Below are positions 1 through 10,824 of a stretch of 64,000 nt of DNA, piece after piece. The position numbers and the translations under genes were made by a program. The DNA is taken from assembly GCF_963583255.1 (NCBI RefSeq), contig NC_084803.1, positions 11,072,122-11,136,121 of the forward strand, read 5' to 3'. The DNA is from Pyrus communis (Eukaryota; Streptophyta; Magnoliopsida; Rosales; Rosaceae). Positions within the stretch are counted from its first letter, which is position 1; every line of letters begins with the position of its first letter. The notes under the pieces were generated by a model, which searched no databases, was not told the DNA's origin, and worked only from the letters and a program-made list of their open reading frames with translations.

Positions 1-1082
1 ATACCCATGGCTGATCTATCCATAGATGCAGTTGCAAAACATAAAGTTTCATTTTTCATGGATGGAAATGCTGGTTATAATCAGATAAAAATGCCCAAAA
101 CATGTTGGAGCATATGAGTACTTAGTAATGTCAGTCGAGCTCAAGAATGCTGGTGTAACCTATCAAAGAGCAATGAATGCCATTGATGACATCGTGCTGA
201 AGTCTAAAACTAAAGAACAACACCTAGTAGACCTCAGGCAAGCCCTAACAAGAATGAGGATCCATAAGCTAAAAATAAATCCTAAGGAATGTGTTTTTGG
301 GGGTGAGGTCAGGCAACTTTTTGGGATTCCTTGTTCATTGAAGAAGGCTGGAAGTCAACAAAAATAAAACTCAGTCAATAATGGAATCACTTCCTTCCAC
401 CAACAAAGTGCAATTGCAAAGGTTGCTGGGAAAAATTAACTTCTTAAGAAGATTAATTGCTGACTTCGCGGATAAGATTCAGCCGTTAATTCCTCTGCTA
501 AGATTGAAAGACAAAGAAGAGTTTGAGTAGGGGCCACCACACCAAGAAACCTTTGACAGAATAAAGGCTTACTTAACTTCTCCACCAATGCTCATGCCAC
601 CTTAGAGAGGGAAGCCTTTAAAGCTTTATATTTTTGCCTCTGAAAAATCAATGGGAAGCTTGCGGGCTCAAAACAATGAAGGTGGGAAGGAACAAGCAAT
701 TTGCTACCTCAGTAGAATCCTTACTGAGGTAGAAACAAGGTATACTCCAATAGAAAGGTTGTGTTTGACTTTATACTTCATTGCCTGCAAGTTAAGGCAT
801 TACATGTTACCTTGCCACATCCACATTATTGTTAAGATTGATATGATCAAGTATATACTATCAAAACCAATATTAACTTGGAGGATTGGAAAATGGATTC
901 TAGCATTATCAAAGTTTAGCTTTCAATATATGCCTCAAAAAGCGATCAAGGGACAAGCAATTGCAGACTTCTTGGTTAAGCACCAAGAGTCTCAAGATAA
1001 GATTATCAACTTCCCAGGAACTTTGGAAGTGGCCAGTGTGTGGATCTCATCAAGCAAAGCCTTCTCGGGTATAGAAGAATAG
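1..1082 (+). pseudogene. Gypsy reverse transcriptase and first RNase H remnant
   Basis: The start reads like the gypsy RT palm (FMDGNAGYNQI), followed by NAGVTYQRAMN. The expected stretch between these blocks is mostly missing. The catalytic Y-x-DD box survives only as IDD, fused directly after the RAMN block, so an internal deletion has removed the active site. A conserved FEW-GP box carries TAG in place of the Trp codon near 529. From about 651 an open segment of 143 codons matches the connection and first RNase H region (ETRYTPIERL, then IADFLVKHQ). Polyprotein fragment of a Ty3/gypsy element; not functional. Confidence 0.85.
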
Positions 1083-1119
1083 ATCCAGCAAGAGATAAAA
1101 AGAATAGCTAGTTTCTGGA

Positions 1120-1523
1120 TCATTTCTTGGATACTGTATTTTGATGGTTCTTGCACTCAAAATGATGCTGGAGCTGAGACTGTTATCATTGATCCCAAGG
1201 GTGTTCACCATTATTATTCATTCCTCCTATACTATCAAGAGACTACCAACAATCAGGCAAAGTATAAGGCGCTGATAATTGGCCTAGAAATCTTGATAAA
1301 GTTGGGGGCAACTAAAGTTGAAATGTTTGGTGATTCAGAGTTGGTGATCAATCAAGTAAATGGGGAGTACAAGTGCAGACACATCACAATGGTTGGTTAT
1401 TACTTGGCAGCCACTCAATTGTTGGTTTATTGGGGTACTGAAATATCAGTCAGCCATATCCCCAGAGAATCAAATTCAATTGCCAATGAAATGGCACAAA
1501 TGGCCTCTGGAGCACAGATCTAA
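1120..1523 (+). pseudogene. Second RNase H domain of the gypsy element (RVT_3-like)
   Basis: Translation from about 1126 gives WILYFDGSC, then NNQAKYKALIIGLE, GDSELVINQ and HIPRESNSIANEMAQMA, in the order expected for an RNase H of the plant retroelement RVT_3 type. The first catalytic Asp (in FDGS) and the Asp of GDSEL are present. The usual NQAEYEA box reads NQAKYKA, so the catalytic Glu is replaced by Lys; both Glu-to-Lys changes fit G-to-A transitions. A second RNase H following the RT-RNase H module is a hallmark of Tat-lineage gypsy elements. Confidence 0.8.
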
Positions 1524-1719
1524 GAAAGGAAGTTTGAGGTAAATATAGAAGTACAAAAAAGGAATCTCCTATCCATCTTTGATAGAGGATTCAACATAGA
1601 TGTGATGACTAAAGAGCCAGAAATAGAAGATTAGAGATCACCTATTACTCAGTACTTGAAAGATCATTTTTTCCCCCATAAGTAAGAGAAATAGACAGCA
1701 AGTAACTAAGTATATCATG

Positions 1720-2880
1720 TGGGAAGAGAACCTACTAAGAAAGTCTCCAGATAGATTGTTGTTAAAATGCTTAGGCCAAGAATAATTTGTGAGAGTCATG
1801 GCTGAAGTACATGAAGGAATCTGTGGAGCACATCAAGTTGAAACCAAGATGAGGTGGTTACTTAAAAGATATGGTTACTTTTGGCCTGACATGGAGAAAG
1901 ACTGTAAGGCCTATGCCTGAGGATGTGAAAAATGTCAAAGGCATGGGCTTCTCCAACATGTACCCTCAGTACCCTTGAACCCTGTGGTCAAACCTTGGCC
2001 CCTCAGAGGATGGGCAATGGACTCGGGCATATCTACCCAACTTCTAGCAAAGGACATACACTCCTAATCGTGGCAACAAATTACTTCACTAAGTAGGTGT
2101 AAGCTTCAGCTGTTAAAACTATCACCTTAACTGCAGTTAAGAAGTTCATTGAAACCAAGATCCTACATAGATTTAGAGTGCCCGAGACAATTATCACAGA
2201 CCAAGGGCCATCTTTTATTTCAAAGGAAGTAGAAAAATTTGCAAGTTCAAGATAAAGATGGTTCAATCTAGTCCTTACTACCTTCAGTCAAATGGTCAAG
2301 CAGAAGCTAGCAACAAGATCTTGGTAAATATTACTAAAAGAATGGTGGCAGATAATTCAAAGAAGTGGCACGAGAAGTTGGGAGACACTTTATGGGCTTA
2401 AAGAACCTCCAAGATGGCAAGAACTAGAACTACTCCTTACGCCCTAACCTTCAGGGAAGACCTTATGCTCTTCATAGAGATAAATGTGAGTTCTGTTAGG
2501 ATTCAAAACCAATTTAGGCTACACAGTGAAGAATATCTTCAGGCTATGTGTCAAGGAGTTGAAGATCTGGATATAGCCCGAATTGAAGCTTTAAATAAAA
2601 TTCAAGAAAGGAATAGAGCCGTTGGCCAAGCATACAATAAGAAGGTAAGGTTGAAAAACTTCAAGGAATGAGAATTAGTTTGGAAAGCAGTTTTGGAGCT
2701 CAAGTAAGAGGCTTTGGGAAATAAAGTTCTACTTGGGAAAGTCCTTTTATTATTCATTAAGCACTGGATAAGGGAGGATATTACTTCACAGATCTTGAGG
2801 GAAACTTGCAAAAACATCCAATTAATGCTAAGTTTTTAAAGAAATACCATCCAACTTTAAGGGACGTAAGATATTGTTAT
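1720..2880 (+). pseudogene. Gypsy integrase remnant
   Basis: An HHCC zinc-binding motif is readable: His codons in HEGICGAHQ near 1810-1832 and Cys codons in GCEKCQRH near 1922-1945, with an in-frame TGA just before the Cys pair. A frameshift follows, then the DDE core (SKGHTLLIVATNYFTK near 2045, RVPETIITDQGPSF near 2175). The 85-codon open segment at 2414-2671 and sequence to about 2870 match the integrase C-terminal region. Several stops (for example near 2095 and 2671) show that it is dead. Confidence 0.8.
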
Positions 2881-3004
2881 ATTGAGGAAGCCTAAGCAAG
2901 TTGAGAGGGGTTAGTTAGATTACTATTGGTAAAACTTCAATGTAAAGCAAGAATTCAGATAAGTGAAGATGAAGAAGAAGTACATTTCATTTCATGTAAA
3001 AAGA

Positions 3005-5041
3005 ATTACAAGAGATCCTAGCCTAACAACTTTGCATCCTCATCCAAGGCAACTATTCTAGAATAATAAGTTTGCATAATGGTGAAAATTTGGCTTGGTT
3101 CTTCTAGATACATCTTGCTATTGGTAAGTTGGGCCTTTAAATCCTCCACTTCTCGAGAAATCTTTTCCATTTCTTCTACTTTCTGTAAGAGGTAAGTAGC
3201 AAGGGTTATCTTCTCAGCCTTCAAAGAAAAAAGTTGCTCTTCCAGTTTTGAATCTTGGCGTCAGCCACTGTAATCTTATCTTCCATAACTGATTATTCAT
3301 CCACCAGCTGCTGGAAAGTGGTTGAGGTCTTCACATGTTTCTCTTGAAAGCACTTCACTATGTTGGATGCCCACTCCACTTTTTGATACTGGTCCCTTAG
3401 TGCCCACAGATTCTCAAAGAAACTAACAAATGACTCGTATTGAGCCTTTAACAGTAACTGGGCTTTGTATAGCTCGATAAGGGCCTTCTTAGCATCATGA
3501 AGAACCTTAAGGTTGAAGGAAACTGTGAAATCCCTCTTCATCCAATCCTTGAAAATTTGACGAGCATTTTAGAGAAGGGGAGACTTGGCTGAAGGTGGAA
3601 GAGATTACAGCTTGGTCTTGATTTGCCCGAACTTCTTGACAAGTTCGGGTAATGATACTGCTGATGGGGTTAGGGGCATCTCTTCAGTAGTAGAAGAATA
3701 GACAGTTCCAATTGACGGAGGAAGAAAAATCCCAAGAGTAAGAGCAAAAAAGGAAGTAGTGGCAGCAACTTTGATAACTTGTCTAAACCCCAACTGCCTA
3801 GCGTCGAAGTTAGGTTGGTAGGCCTTTAGCCCGCGCTCATAGTGGTTGCTCCTTACTCCCCAAGCCAGATCCATTGGCTGGATGCAGATGATGAATCTCT
3901 CTCTGCAGAAAGGGCTGGCATCCTCTATAAAGGCATATTGGAAGGCGTAGCCAGAAAACCAGGGGTATATCCTCAACACTGAAGTTCCCCACTTCATATA
4001 TGCCCGAGTCCTGCAAACTCTGAAGAAGTAAAGACAAGAGAAGGTGGAGTGGTAGGTAGGTGAGGCCTCGGCTAAGATTCGGGTAGGAGTAATGCCTTCA
4101 GGAAATTCGAGATTAGATGTTCAAAGCTTAAGGAAATACCATTGCAACCATAATTAAACCATCTAGGTTGGCCCATTGAGGTTGGTTTCAAATGGTTCTT
4201 CCCGAGTCATCTCGAAGAGAAGATGGTAGAGATGATAGAGAAGGAATGGGCTCGTGGCCACATCATTGAAGTTGTGTAGCGCTTCCACTAAAGGGATCCA
4301 TTCAACTTTCACTCCCTTGGACTTGTTTGGGAAAACGTGTTTATTAAGCCAGTACAGTAGGAAATACATATGTTATTGGTCTTTGTTAGCATTGGAGAAT
4401 TATAATCTAGTTGGATCATAGGACCAGGGCTGCCTGAGCTCTCAACGGTCTGGCAAGAAAAAAGTGCCCAGTTATGGGTAACGTCTACGACCTTGCCCGA
4501 GGGCATTAGCCTGAAGACTTGCGCCACATCTAAGATAGTCGGAGACATTAGACCCATCTTGAAGTCAGATACACAAAGGAATGAATGGTATTAATGCCCG
4601 AGTTCCAGAAGAGAATGGTCGTGGTGAGTAGCTCGGGCTTAACGATCACAGTGGTTTTAGTGAGCATTATCAGCTTATAGATGTCATTGTTCATCCACTT
4701 TTGCTTAAAGGTAGCCTCGAGCTCGTTGATCCATTGCATACATCCCTCGTCCTTCATCAAAGGGAAGCCACGACGGTGGTCTGACCATTTGGAGGAGGAG
4801 ATGCCTGGGCTAAGAATAGGTTCAGGGTAAACCAATTCTCATTGGGCATATTGTTCTCTACAGTTACAGGGACTGGAGAGGTCCATGCAGGCCCTAAGGA
4901 GTGCACTTCTCCCTCCTCAAAGAAAAGTTCAGTGTGCAGGCTTGCCCCAGGGCGATGTAGACTATTGAGTAAACGGCGCATGGTAGTAATCCCTTCACCA
5001 GTCTTGCAGTAAATTTGAGTGCTAACGACTTTGGGTGCCAT
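3005..5041 (-). pseudogene. Antisense plant-mobile-domain (PMD) ORF of the retrotransposon
   Basis: Consecutive minus-strand open segments, offset by frameshifts, begin at an ATG at 5041 and run down to about 3018. Stretches such as MSPTILDVAQVF (near 4545), YWLNKHVFPNKSKGVKVEW (near 4355) and VATSPFLLYHLYHLLFEM (near 4265) resemble the aminotransferase-like plant mobile domain found in plant transposon-derived proteins. The last segments (3.0-3.5 kb) look coiled-coil, rich in Glu, Lys and Leu. The block lies between integrase and the 3' LTR in opposite polarity. Extra antisense ORFs in this position, some PMD-related, are known in Tat elements. The PMD call is from remembered motif patterns, not a profile search. 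Confidence 0.65.
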
Positions 5042-6611
5042 TGAGTAGAGTTGAAGAAAAATGAAGAGAATATTGAAGATTAAGGAGTAAGAACTGAGAA
5101 AGCAAAAGCGTACTGGGAAGGTTCTGAGAATAATGAGAGTTCTGGAAATTCGAAGGTTTGAAATTGCTAAGGTATTTGGCTGAAGAGTTTATGTAGGGAT
5201 TATATAGTAAGTGGTTCGTTAACATTGGAATTCGTGGGTTAGTGCAAAGGTTTTGTTAAACAATTGTTATTTTAAATGGCACAAGTCCCGAGTGAAGGTG
5301 TGTGGCGACTGTTTAATCATTATTAACGCCTCGATTTGCAGACTCAACAATGATTAAAGGGGGCACTATTTGGGTTAATATTTGAACATTGGACTTAGAT
5401 GGAGGAAAGCCTAAGGGTGCCAAATCAAAAGGGGACTTATTCGAAGCACAGCATCAAGCCCAAAGGTAAATTGAGGTCTTCTGCCAAATCAAAAGGGGAC
5501 TTATTCGAAGCACAGCATCAAGCCCAAAGGTAAATTAAGGTCTTCTCAGCCAAGATACAAACCACGTGCTTACCATTGAAGTGACAAGTGATGGAGACTA
5601 ACCTATTACCAGCTAAATAACACTTTCTAGTGGCATTCCAAGTAAAAAGTTGACGACTCACTACCCTCTAAATGCTTTTGGGTAAGAACAAAGTCACAGC
5701 AATCGCGCTAATTTGTCTATAAAATGAGGAAGAGGCCCCAGAGACAAGGACACTCAACTAATCAAACAAACAAACATACAAACTCTGCTCTTAAGCCAGA
5801 TTTGCATCTAGAAGTTGTAATCAGCCCAAATCTCAAATCTTTTACCAATAGTTTTCCTTAGAAAGCCTATCTTTCTCTAGTTTAAAGCTCTGCTACCTTC
5901 TAACATCGTAGTATCCATTCCCTCGTGTAAACTTATTTACCACCCATCCCTTTTTAGTATATAACCCCTGTAAACTCAAAGCGAAGTGACTGCAAGAAGT
6001 TTAACCTTGCCAGACAAGGTGAAATCTTGCCCGAAGCTCTTTGTTTGTGTTCTAAATTAGTAGATCTATTGCTTAAATGTATTCTCCAGCATGTATTCAA
6101 GTTATTTCCATCTGTTTTCCTATTTTAAGAGTCCCATTTACATCTGGATCCCTTTAGTTTAATGGATACGTTTTCATTAAAAGCAATTTAGGACCAAACA
6201 AATGATTTAAGGGGATCTAGACTCCCTTCATTCGAACATACAAGATAATGAATTAAAAGTCCTTATTTACAAGGCAAGAAAAAGAACTTGATGTGGACTT
6301 AACCCATCCACGACAATCCTTTGATAACAAGAAGTCCAAGTAACTTAGGGCGCAAGTAATCGACTTAAAACACACTTGTTCTACATCTGCTATACTGAGA
6401 TAGCAGTGGCACGCCTAGCAATTAGTTAGTTTTGATTACGAGCCTCAAGGTCTGCACCTCAGGCTCCATAAATGCACCTTTCAGAACTAACTTTGTCCTC
6501 TTCTTGTAACACATCAACAAGCAAGAGCCAAATTACACATCCAAAATGCCAATCCCTTAGGGAGCTGTGCTAAGGTCCGAGGAGTCTTCCCCAGAAAAAT
6601 CTTTGCCTGAA
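5042..6611 (+). repeat. Probable 3' LTR region of the gypsy element
   Basis: A short polypurine tract (AAAGGGGG, 5356-5363) is followed by TATTTGGG, which may be a mutated TGTTTGGG LTR start near 5367. A TATA-like TATAAAA sits at 5718-5724. No coding sequence is visible. The 3' edge cannot be fixed from this window; a TG...CA end near 6.5-6.6 kb is only one possibility. Confidence 0.5.
5418..5545. repeat. 64-bp direct tandem duplication inside the LTR region
   Basis: Two adjacent 64-bp units (5418-5481 and 5482-5545) differ at one base by my reading (TTGAGG versus TTAAGG). Confidence 0.9.
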
Positions 6612-7308
6612 CAAAATGAATAACTTTTGTCCAGCTTAAAAGTAGATGATGAATTACTTATGAAAGAGATTTATCTCGTCAACACGGATCAATATCTAAC
6701 CATTAAATTGTAGAATTAAAAGGAATAAGCATTCTTCATGTATAATTTGAAGATTTTATAACTTGAACATCTGAAAGGAGATTTTCTCAAATTCTTTATG
6801 GTGTAGAAATGTACATTTGGATGGTTTTGGTACCTGAAGCCTTTCTAGACATAGTTGCAAGCTTTTCCTCCAATTCTTGCTTTACAGATGTAAGGGTGGA
6901 TGCCCGGGCTTGCTCCTCTACTAATTGTTGTCTCTCTTGCTGCCCCAAGTGTGACTCTCGCTACAAGAAATTTACCACTGTTTAAACGAAGAGGCGTGGG
7001 AGACTGTAAGTGCTCTGGAAGTCGGTGAAGAAAAGATGGGGATGAGAGGATGGTAGGGGGAAAAGATAAAGTTTGTAAAGATAAATTTAATTTTATATAG
7101 ATAAACTTAATTTTCAATAATTATAGTATAAAAATAAATTATTTTCAACAAGGACATTTTAGTAATCAACCTACTTTTAATTCCGATTCCAGTGAACTAG
7201 TAAACAATATATACGGAACCAATATCATTTGTATTTCGATTCCAGTTTAGTTTAGTAAACAACTTTAACAGTAATCTATTTCTGTTTCCTCCTCAATTCA
7301 ATTTCCTT

Positions 7309-7658
7309 CAATCTAATTACGGATTAGTAAACGAGCCCTTTGGTTCCCTTAAACGAGTCATTAATTAACCTAACCAGTTAAAATAATAATTTTCATTTAG
7401 AAACGAGAGTTAAGAAACCCATGTCCTAAAAACTCATCATTCTTTTAAGAGGTCAGCATTAATCGTCCAAATGGTAAAAAAAACAATCTGATTACGGATT
7501 AATAAACGAACCATTTGGTTCCCTTAAACGAAAAGAGTCATTAATTAACCTAAACAGTCAAAATAATAATTTTCATTTAGAAACGAGAGTTAAGAAACCC
7601 ATGTCCTAAAAACTCATCATTCTTTTAAGAGGTCAGCATTAATCGTCCAAATGGAAAA
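7309..7658. repeat. ~175-bp imperfect tandem duplication next to the tRNA gene
   Basis: A unit beginning CAATCTAATTACGGATTA at 7309 recurs at 7484 (CAATCTGATTACGGATTA). Both copies end with GGTCAGCATTAATCGTCCAA. The second copy has a 5-bp insertion (after CTTAAACGA) and a few substitutions. The array ends about 40 bp short of the tRNA-Ser gene. Confidence 0.85.
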
Positions 7659-7695
7659 AAAAATTAAAAAATTAAAAAAATAAGATTAACAAAAA

Positions 7696-7777
7696 CGTGG
7701 TCGGCAGGATTCGAACCTGCGCGGGCAAAGCCCACATGATTTCTAGTCATGCCCGATAACCACTCCGGCACGACCAC
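7696..7777 (-). tRNA. tRNA-Ser (anticodon AGA)
   Basis: The minus-strand sequence folds into a complete class II tRNA of 82 nt without CCA. The acceptor stem is GTGGTCG paired with CGACCAC (7771-7777 with 7697-7703), discriminator G at 7696. The anticodon loop is CTAGAAA with AGA at 7742-7744. There is a long variable arm (GTGGGCTTTGCCCGC) and a canonical T-arm with GGTTCGAATCC. Five T residues on the minus strand directly downstream (7691-7695) form a Pol III terminator. No intron is seen. Confidence 0.97.
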
Positions 7778-9218
7778 AGGATGGAAGTTAGGTTACGAGT
7801 TAATTAAATAAAGAAATATGAGCTCTTAATTAATTCTATATATATTTTCAATTAATGGTGCCATTAAGAAAAGAGATCTGGTGATGATCAATATTTTAAC
7901 AGTTATATTTATTTAACCAATTATTTTTTTTAACAGTTCTATTTGGAAAACAGCACAACAAGAAATAAATTTCTACTTGTTTGTTCATTTGTATGAAATT
8001 TATAGGCTTTCATGAGTTCATCTATGAATTTTCAGTGACTCTTCACATATTTAGTTTAAGTTGATTAATATTTTCATATCAAATTAAGTTGATTAATGTT
8101 AATTTCGTCTCTTTTTCAGTGAATTCGGTATAGTTTATCAATTGTTTTAAGGATGGTCCTTCCCCAGTTCTACCTAATTAAAGAATTTAGCACTAATTTC
8201 ATCAAGTAGCTATGGAATTAGGAAGTTCAAATCTTCTGTACTCATTTATGTGCGGTCTCTATTACTAATTGACACGTGTTAATAAGCTTAACGATCCCCA
8301 ACTTTATTTTTATAAACTTAGCACATGTCAATAATGATATCGGCCGCAGAAAAGCCATTGTACCTGATCCAGTTTCATGATTGCGAAGTTCAATTTTTTA
8401 CATGTCACGGTATTGAATGCATTCATGCAACTTATATTTTTGTGTTCATTCCAGCTGTATTAAGTCTGAAGGACATAATTAGCCAAAGTTGATATAGAAT
8501 TCAGTTGCTTCTATTGGAAGCCAACACCACCACAATCACGTTTTGTTTTCGAGATTTATAATTTTTATATAAATTTGAATATGACAATGATTTTTAAGTT
8601 ATAAAATTTTGTTATATAATAATGGCAACTAGATCATTGTTCAAACTAATTATTTAGCCATGCATGTGACTACTAGTGCAATCTTTCTTAAATCATCCAA
8701 AGTCCAAACCAAATGCTATGCACTTCATCTTCTTCTTTTTTAGTACAACTGGCTAAACACATCTTTATTAATTGCATTGAAGATTTGCATACGTAAATTA
8801 GATCAGTTCATTATCATAGCGTGTTTATATTATTATTTTTTTAGACCAATCATATTACTCAGTATGTTAGAGTAACTTAACATATCTTTGTGTTAAAAAA
8901 AACCTACATTTTAGATCTTAATATTAATTTTGCAAATGCATCTTACGAACATGAATACATAATGTATGGAATTCTCTTTCTTTAGGGGACCCCAATCAAA
9001 CAATCCGATTCAAAGAATTTCAAAACAAAGAACCAAAAACAGAGACGGATATATATAGAATTAATACAAATTACATGAATGTTGGTAGGTCTAGATCGTA
9101 ACACAAACCACACAAAGCACTGCACAAATTGTGTTTCTCACAGAGCTCCCAAAATCTCAAAGACAAACTTAACAAACACTAGGATCAATCCCCATCATCA
9201 AACTCAAACTCTTCTTAG
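7778..9218. other. Gene-free AT-rich spacer
   Basis: No convincing ORF, RNA gene or complete transposon is visible between the tRNA gene and the fasciclin gene. The last 150-200 bases before 9219 are probably 3' UTR of the latter. Confidence 0.6.
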
Positions 9219-9962
9219 TTACAAGAAAGCTCCCATGAAAAGATACCCAAGAGCCAAACCCATGAATCCCACATTGCTCACAACTGAACCGGCACCCGAA
9301 TTATCCGGTGAAGAGGCAGGCTTTATTGTCGTCTCGTTAGCGCTGCCGCTGCCCGAATGGGCCTTTGATGGTGGAGGAGCGGAAGCAGGTGCCTTGGCAC
9401 CAAACAAGTCATAAGGCAAAAGCACTTTGTCCACTTGGTACACAGCAAGGGGAAACTGCTGTCTGAGTGCATTGTTGATCTGAGTCTCCACGATCCCGGT
9501 CGAAACGTTGACTTGGTTTCCGGACCCGGTGAAGTTAAGTCCGTAGGCTCCTCCGTCTTGTCCGGTGGCTTGAGTCCTAACGGGGTTTGACACCGTTAAG
9601 AGGCTGGCCAACGTGTAGTATTTGGGGAGGACATGGTAGAGGACGAGGGAGACTTGCTGTTGCGTGTCGAGGTTGTTCACGGTGCCGGCTTTGAGGTTGT
9701 CGAAGGCGTTGTCGGTGGGGGCGAAGACGGTGAGGCCCTCGGTGGAGCTGTTGAGCTGGTTGGTGATTTGGTTGGCTACTTGGGTTGAGATGAGGAGGCG
9801 GATGAAGGTGGAGTACTGGCCGTTTTTGTCGAGGAGGCCGGTTAAGTTGAGGGGGCCGGCGGGGCTTGGGGCAGGGGCGGTTTGGGCTTGGGTGTGGGAA
9901 ATGAGGAGGAGGAGGACGGTGGCTGCCGTGAGGAGGAGGGAGGAGGAAGGTGTGGAAGCCAT
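9219..9962 (-). CDS. Fasciclin-like arabinogalactan protein, single FAS1 domain
   Basis: Intronless CDS of 247 aa. Residues 1-26 form a secretion signal (hydrophobic LLLTAATVLLLLIS, cleavage after TQA). Residues 27-37 are a Pro/Ala/Ser AGP glycomodule (APAPSPAGP). One FAS1 domain spans about 40-180, with a conserved block TVFAPTDNAF and a C-terminal block (YQVDKVLLP). A second Pro/Ser-rich segment (APASAPPPS) follows, then a hydrophobic tail (FMGLALGYLFMGAFL) typical of a GPI-anchor signal. The layout matches group A FLAs (FLA11/12/9-like), cell-surface proteoglycans linked to secondary wall and fibre properties. The upstream in-frame Met at 10055 was rejected because the signal peptide begins at 9962. 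Confidence 0.93.
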   Translation of the reverse strand: MASTPSSSLLLTAATVLLLLISHTQAQTAPAPSPAGPLNLTGLLDKNGQYSTFIRLLISTQVANQITNQLNSSTEGLTVFAPTDNAFDNLKAGTVNNLDTQQQVSLVLYHVLPKYYTLASLLTVSNPVRTQATGQDGGAYGLNFTGSGNQVNVSTGIVETQINNALRQQFPLAVYQVDKVLLPYDLFGAKAPASAPPPSKAHSGSGSANETTIKPASSPDNSGAGSVVSNVGFMGLALGYLFMGAFL

Positions 9963-10006
9963 GATAGGTGTGAGGATATGGGGTGCTGCGTAGTGTAGTG
10001 GGATAA

Positions 10007-10015
10007 GCTTATAAG
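10007..10015 (-). promoter_or_regulatory. Possible TATA box of the fasciclin gene
   Basis: A TTATAAG-type element lies about 45-50 bp upstream of the chosen ATG at 9962, consistent with a short leader. It also argues against the start at 10055, which would be upstream of the promoter. Confidence 0.4.
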
Positions 10016-10824
10016 GTATGGGATCGGGTGTGAGTGAGAGAGCCTTCGTTGGCATGAGCTGGCGTGGCTCTGGTAGGAGACTAAATAAATCAAAACAAGC
10101 AACGGCTCCTAACTCAGCTAGTTAGAAAATCAGATAATTTTATTCCAATCTTTGAAAAAAAATTACTTTTAGCATAAAACCGGGCACAAGATTAAAAATT
10201 AACTCTAATCTTTGACATTTATTATTTGAATACTAATTAGGTTGTATTAATCATTGAGCTTTTTGTGTTTAGGTTATATATTGATTTTTATAAACAACAA
10301 AAATGTTATTTATCATTGATAATTATTATTAGTTTTCTCATAAAAAGAAAAGTCATATATTATCATTTATTTTTTATTGTGCGTGAATTTCTTCATATAT
10401 ATGTATATATGCATATTACGTACCTATGTATGTACTATAGTTACGTACCAAGACACTTGTATCAAAATTTATGTATTCGTACCGATATTTCCATACCTAT
10501 GAGTTTTTTAAATAATTTTTATCTATTAATATGATTGGAGAAAACGAAATAAATTAATTTAATTATATGTATTGTTGTTGACTTTTATTTAATTATAAGA
10601 ATTTCAATTTTGAATAATTTTTATCTATTAATATGATTGGAGAAAATAATTTCTTTCTTTTTTGTCAAAGATGAGGAGAGAATTTCTGATTGTGAGTTTA
10701 CAAATAATAAATGTGCTATAAATACTTAAATGTGGTGAGTTTCAATAATAGGGACTTGAATTAGATTTAGAAACCATTCAGATTAAAATATAAAAAGAAT
10801 ATTAGTTAAACCTTAAAATCTAAA

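Larger units (their letters stand above)
1..6611 (+). mobile_element. Degenerate Ty3/gypsy LTR retrotransposon, probable Tat lineage (5' part outside window)
   Basis: Domains read in plus-strand order: broken reverse transcriptase, a first RNase H, a second RNase H of the plant retroelement type, integrase, then an antisense ORF block, a polypurine tract and LTR-like sequence. Two RNase H modules plus an extra antisense ORF between integrase and the 3' LTR is the layout known for Tat-group gypsy elements. Stops and frameshifts interrupt every domain, so the copy is dead. The left end and 5' LTR lie outside the window. The right edge, near 6.6 kb, is a guess because no 5' LTR is available for comparison. 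Confidence 0.8.

Noticed and set aside
9664..9993. 109-codon open frame on + opposite the fasciclin gene
   Set aside because: Arg/Val-rich antisense shadow of a real gene.
9963..10055. Upstream in-frame Met of the fasciclin gene (31 extra residues)
   Set aside because: It would bury the signal peptide and begin upstream of the likely TATA box; 9962 gives a clean secretory N-terminus.
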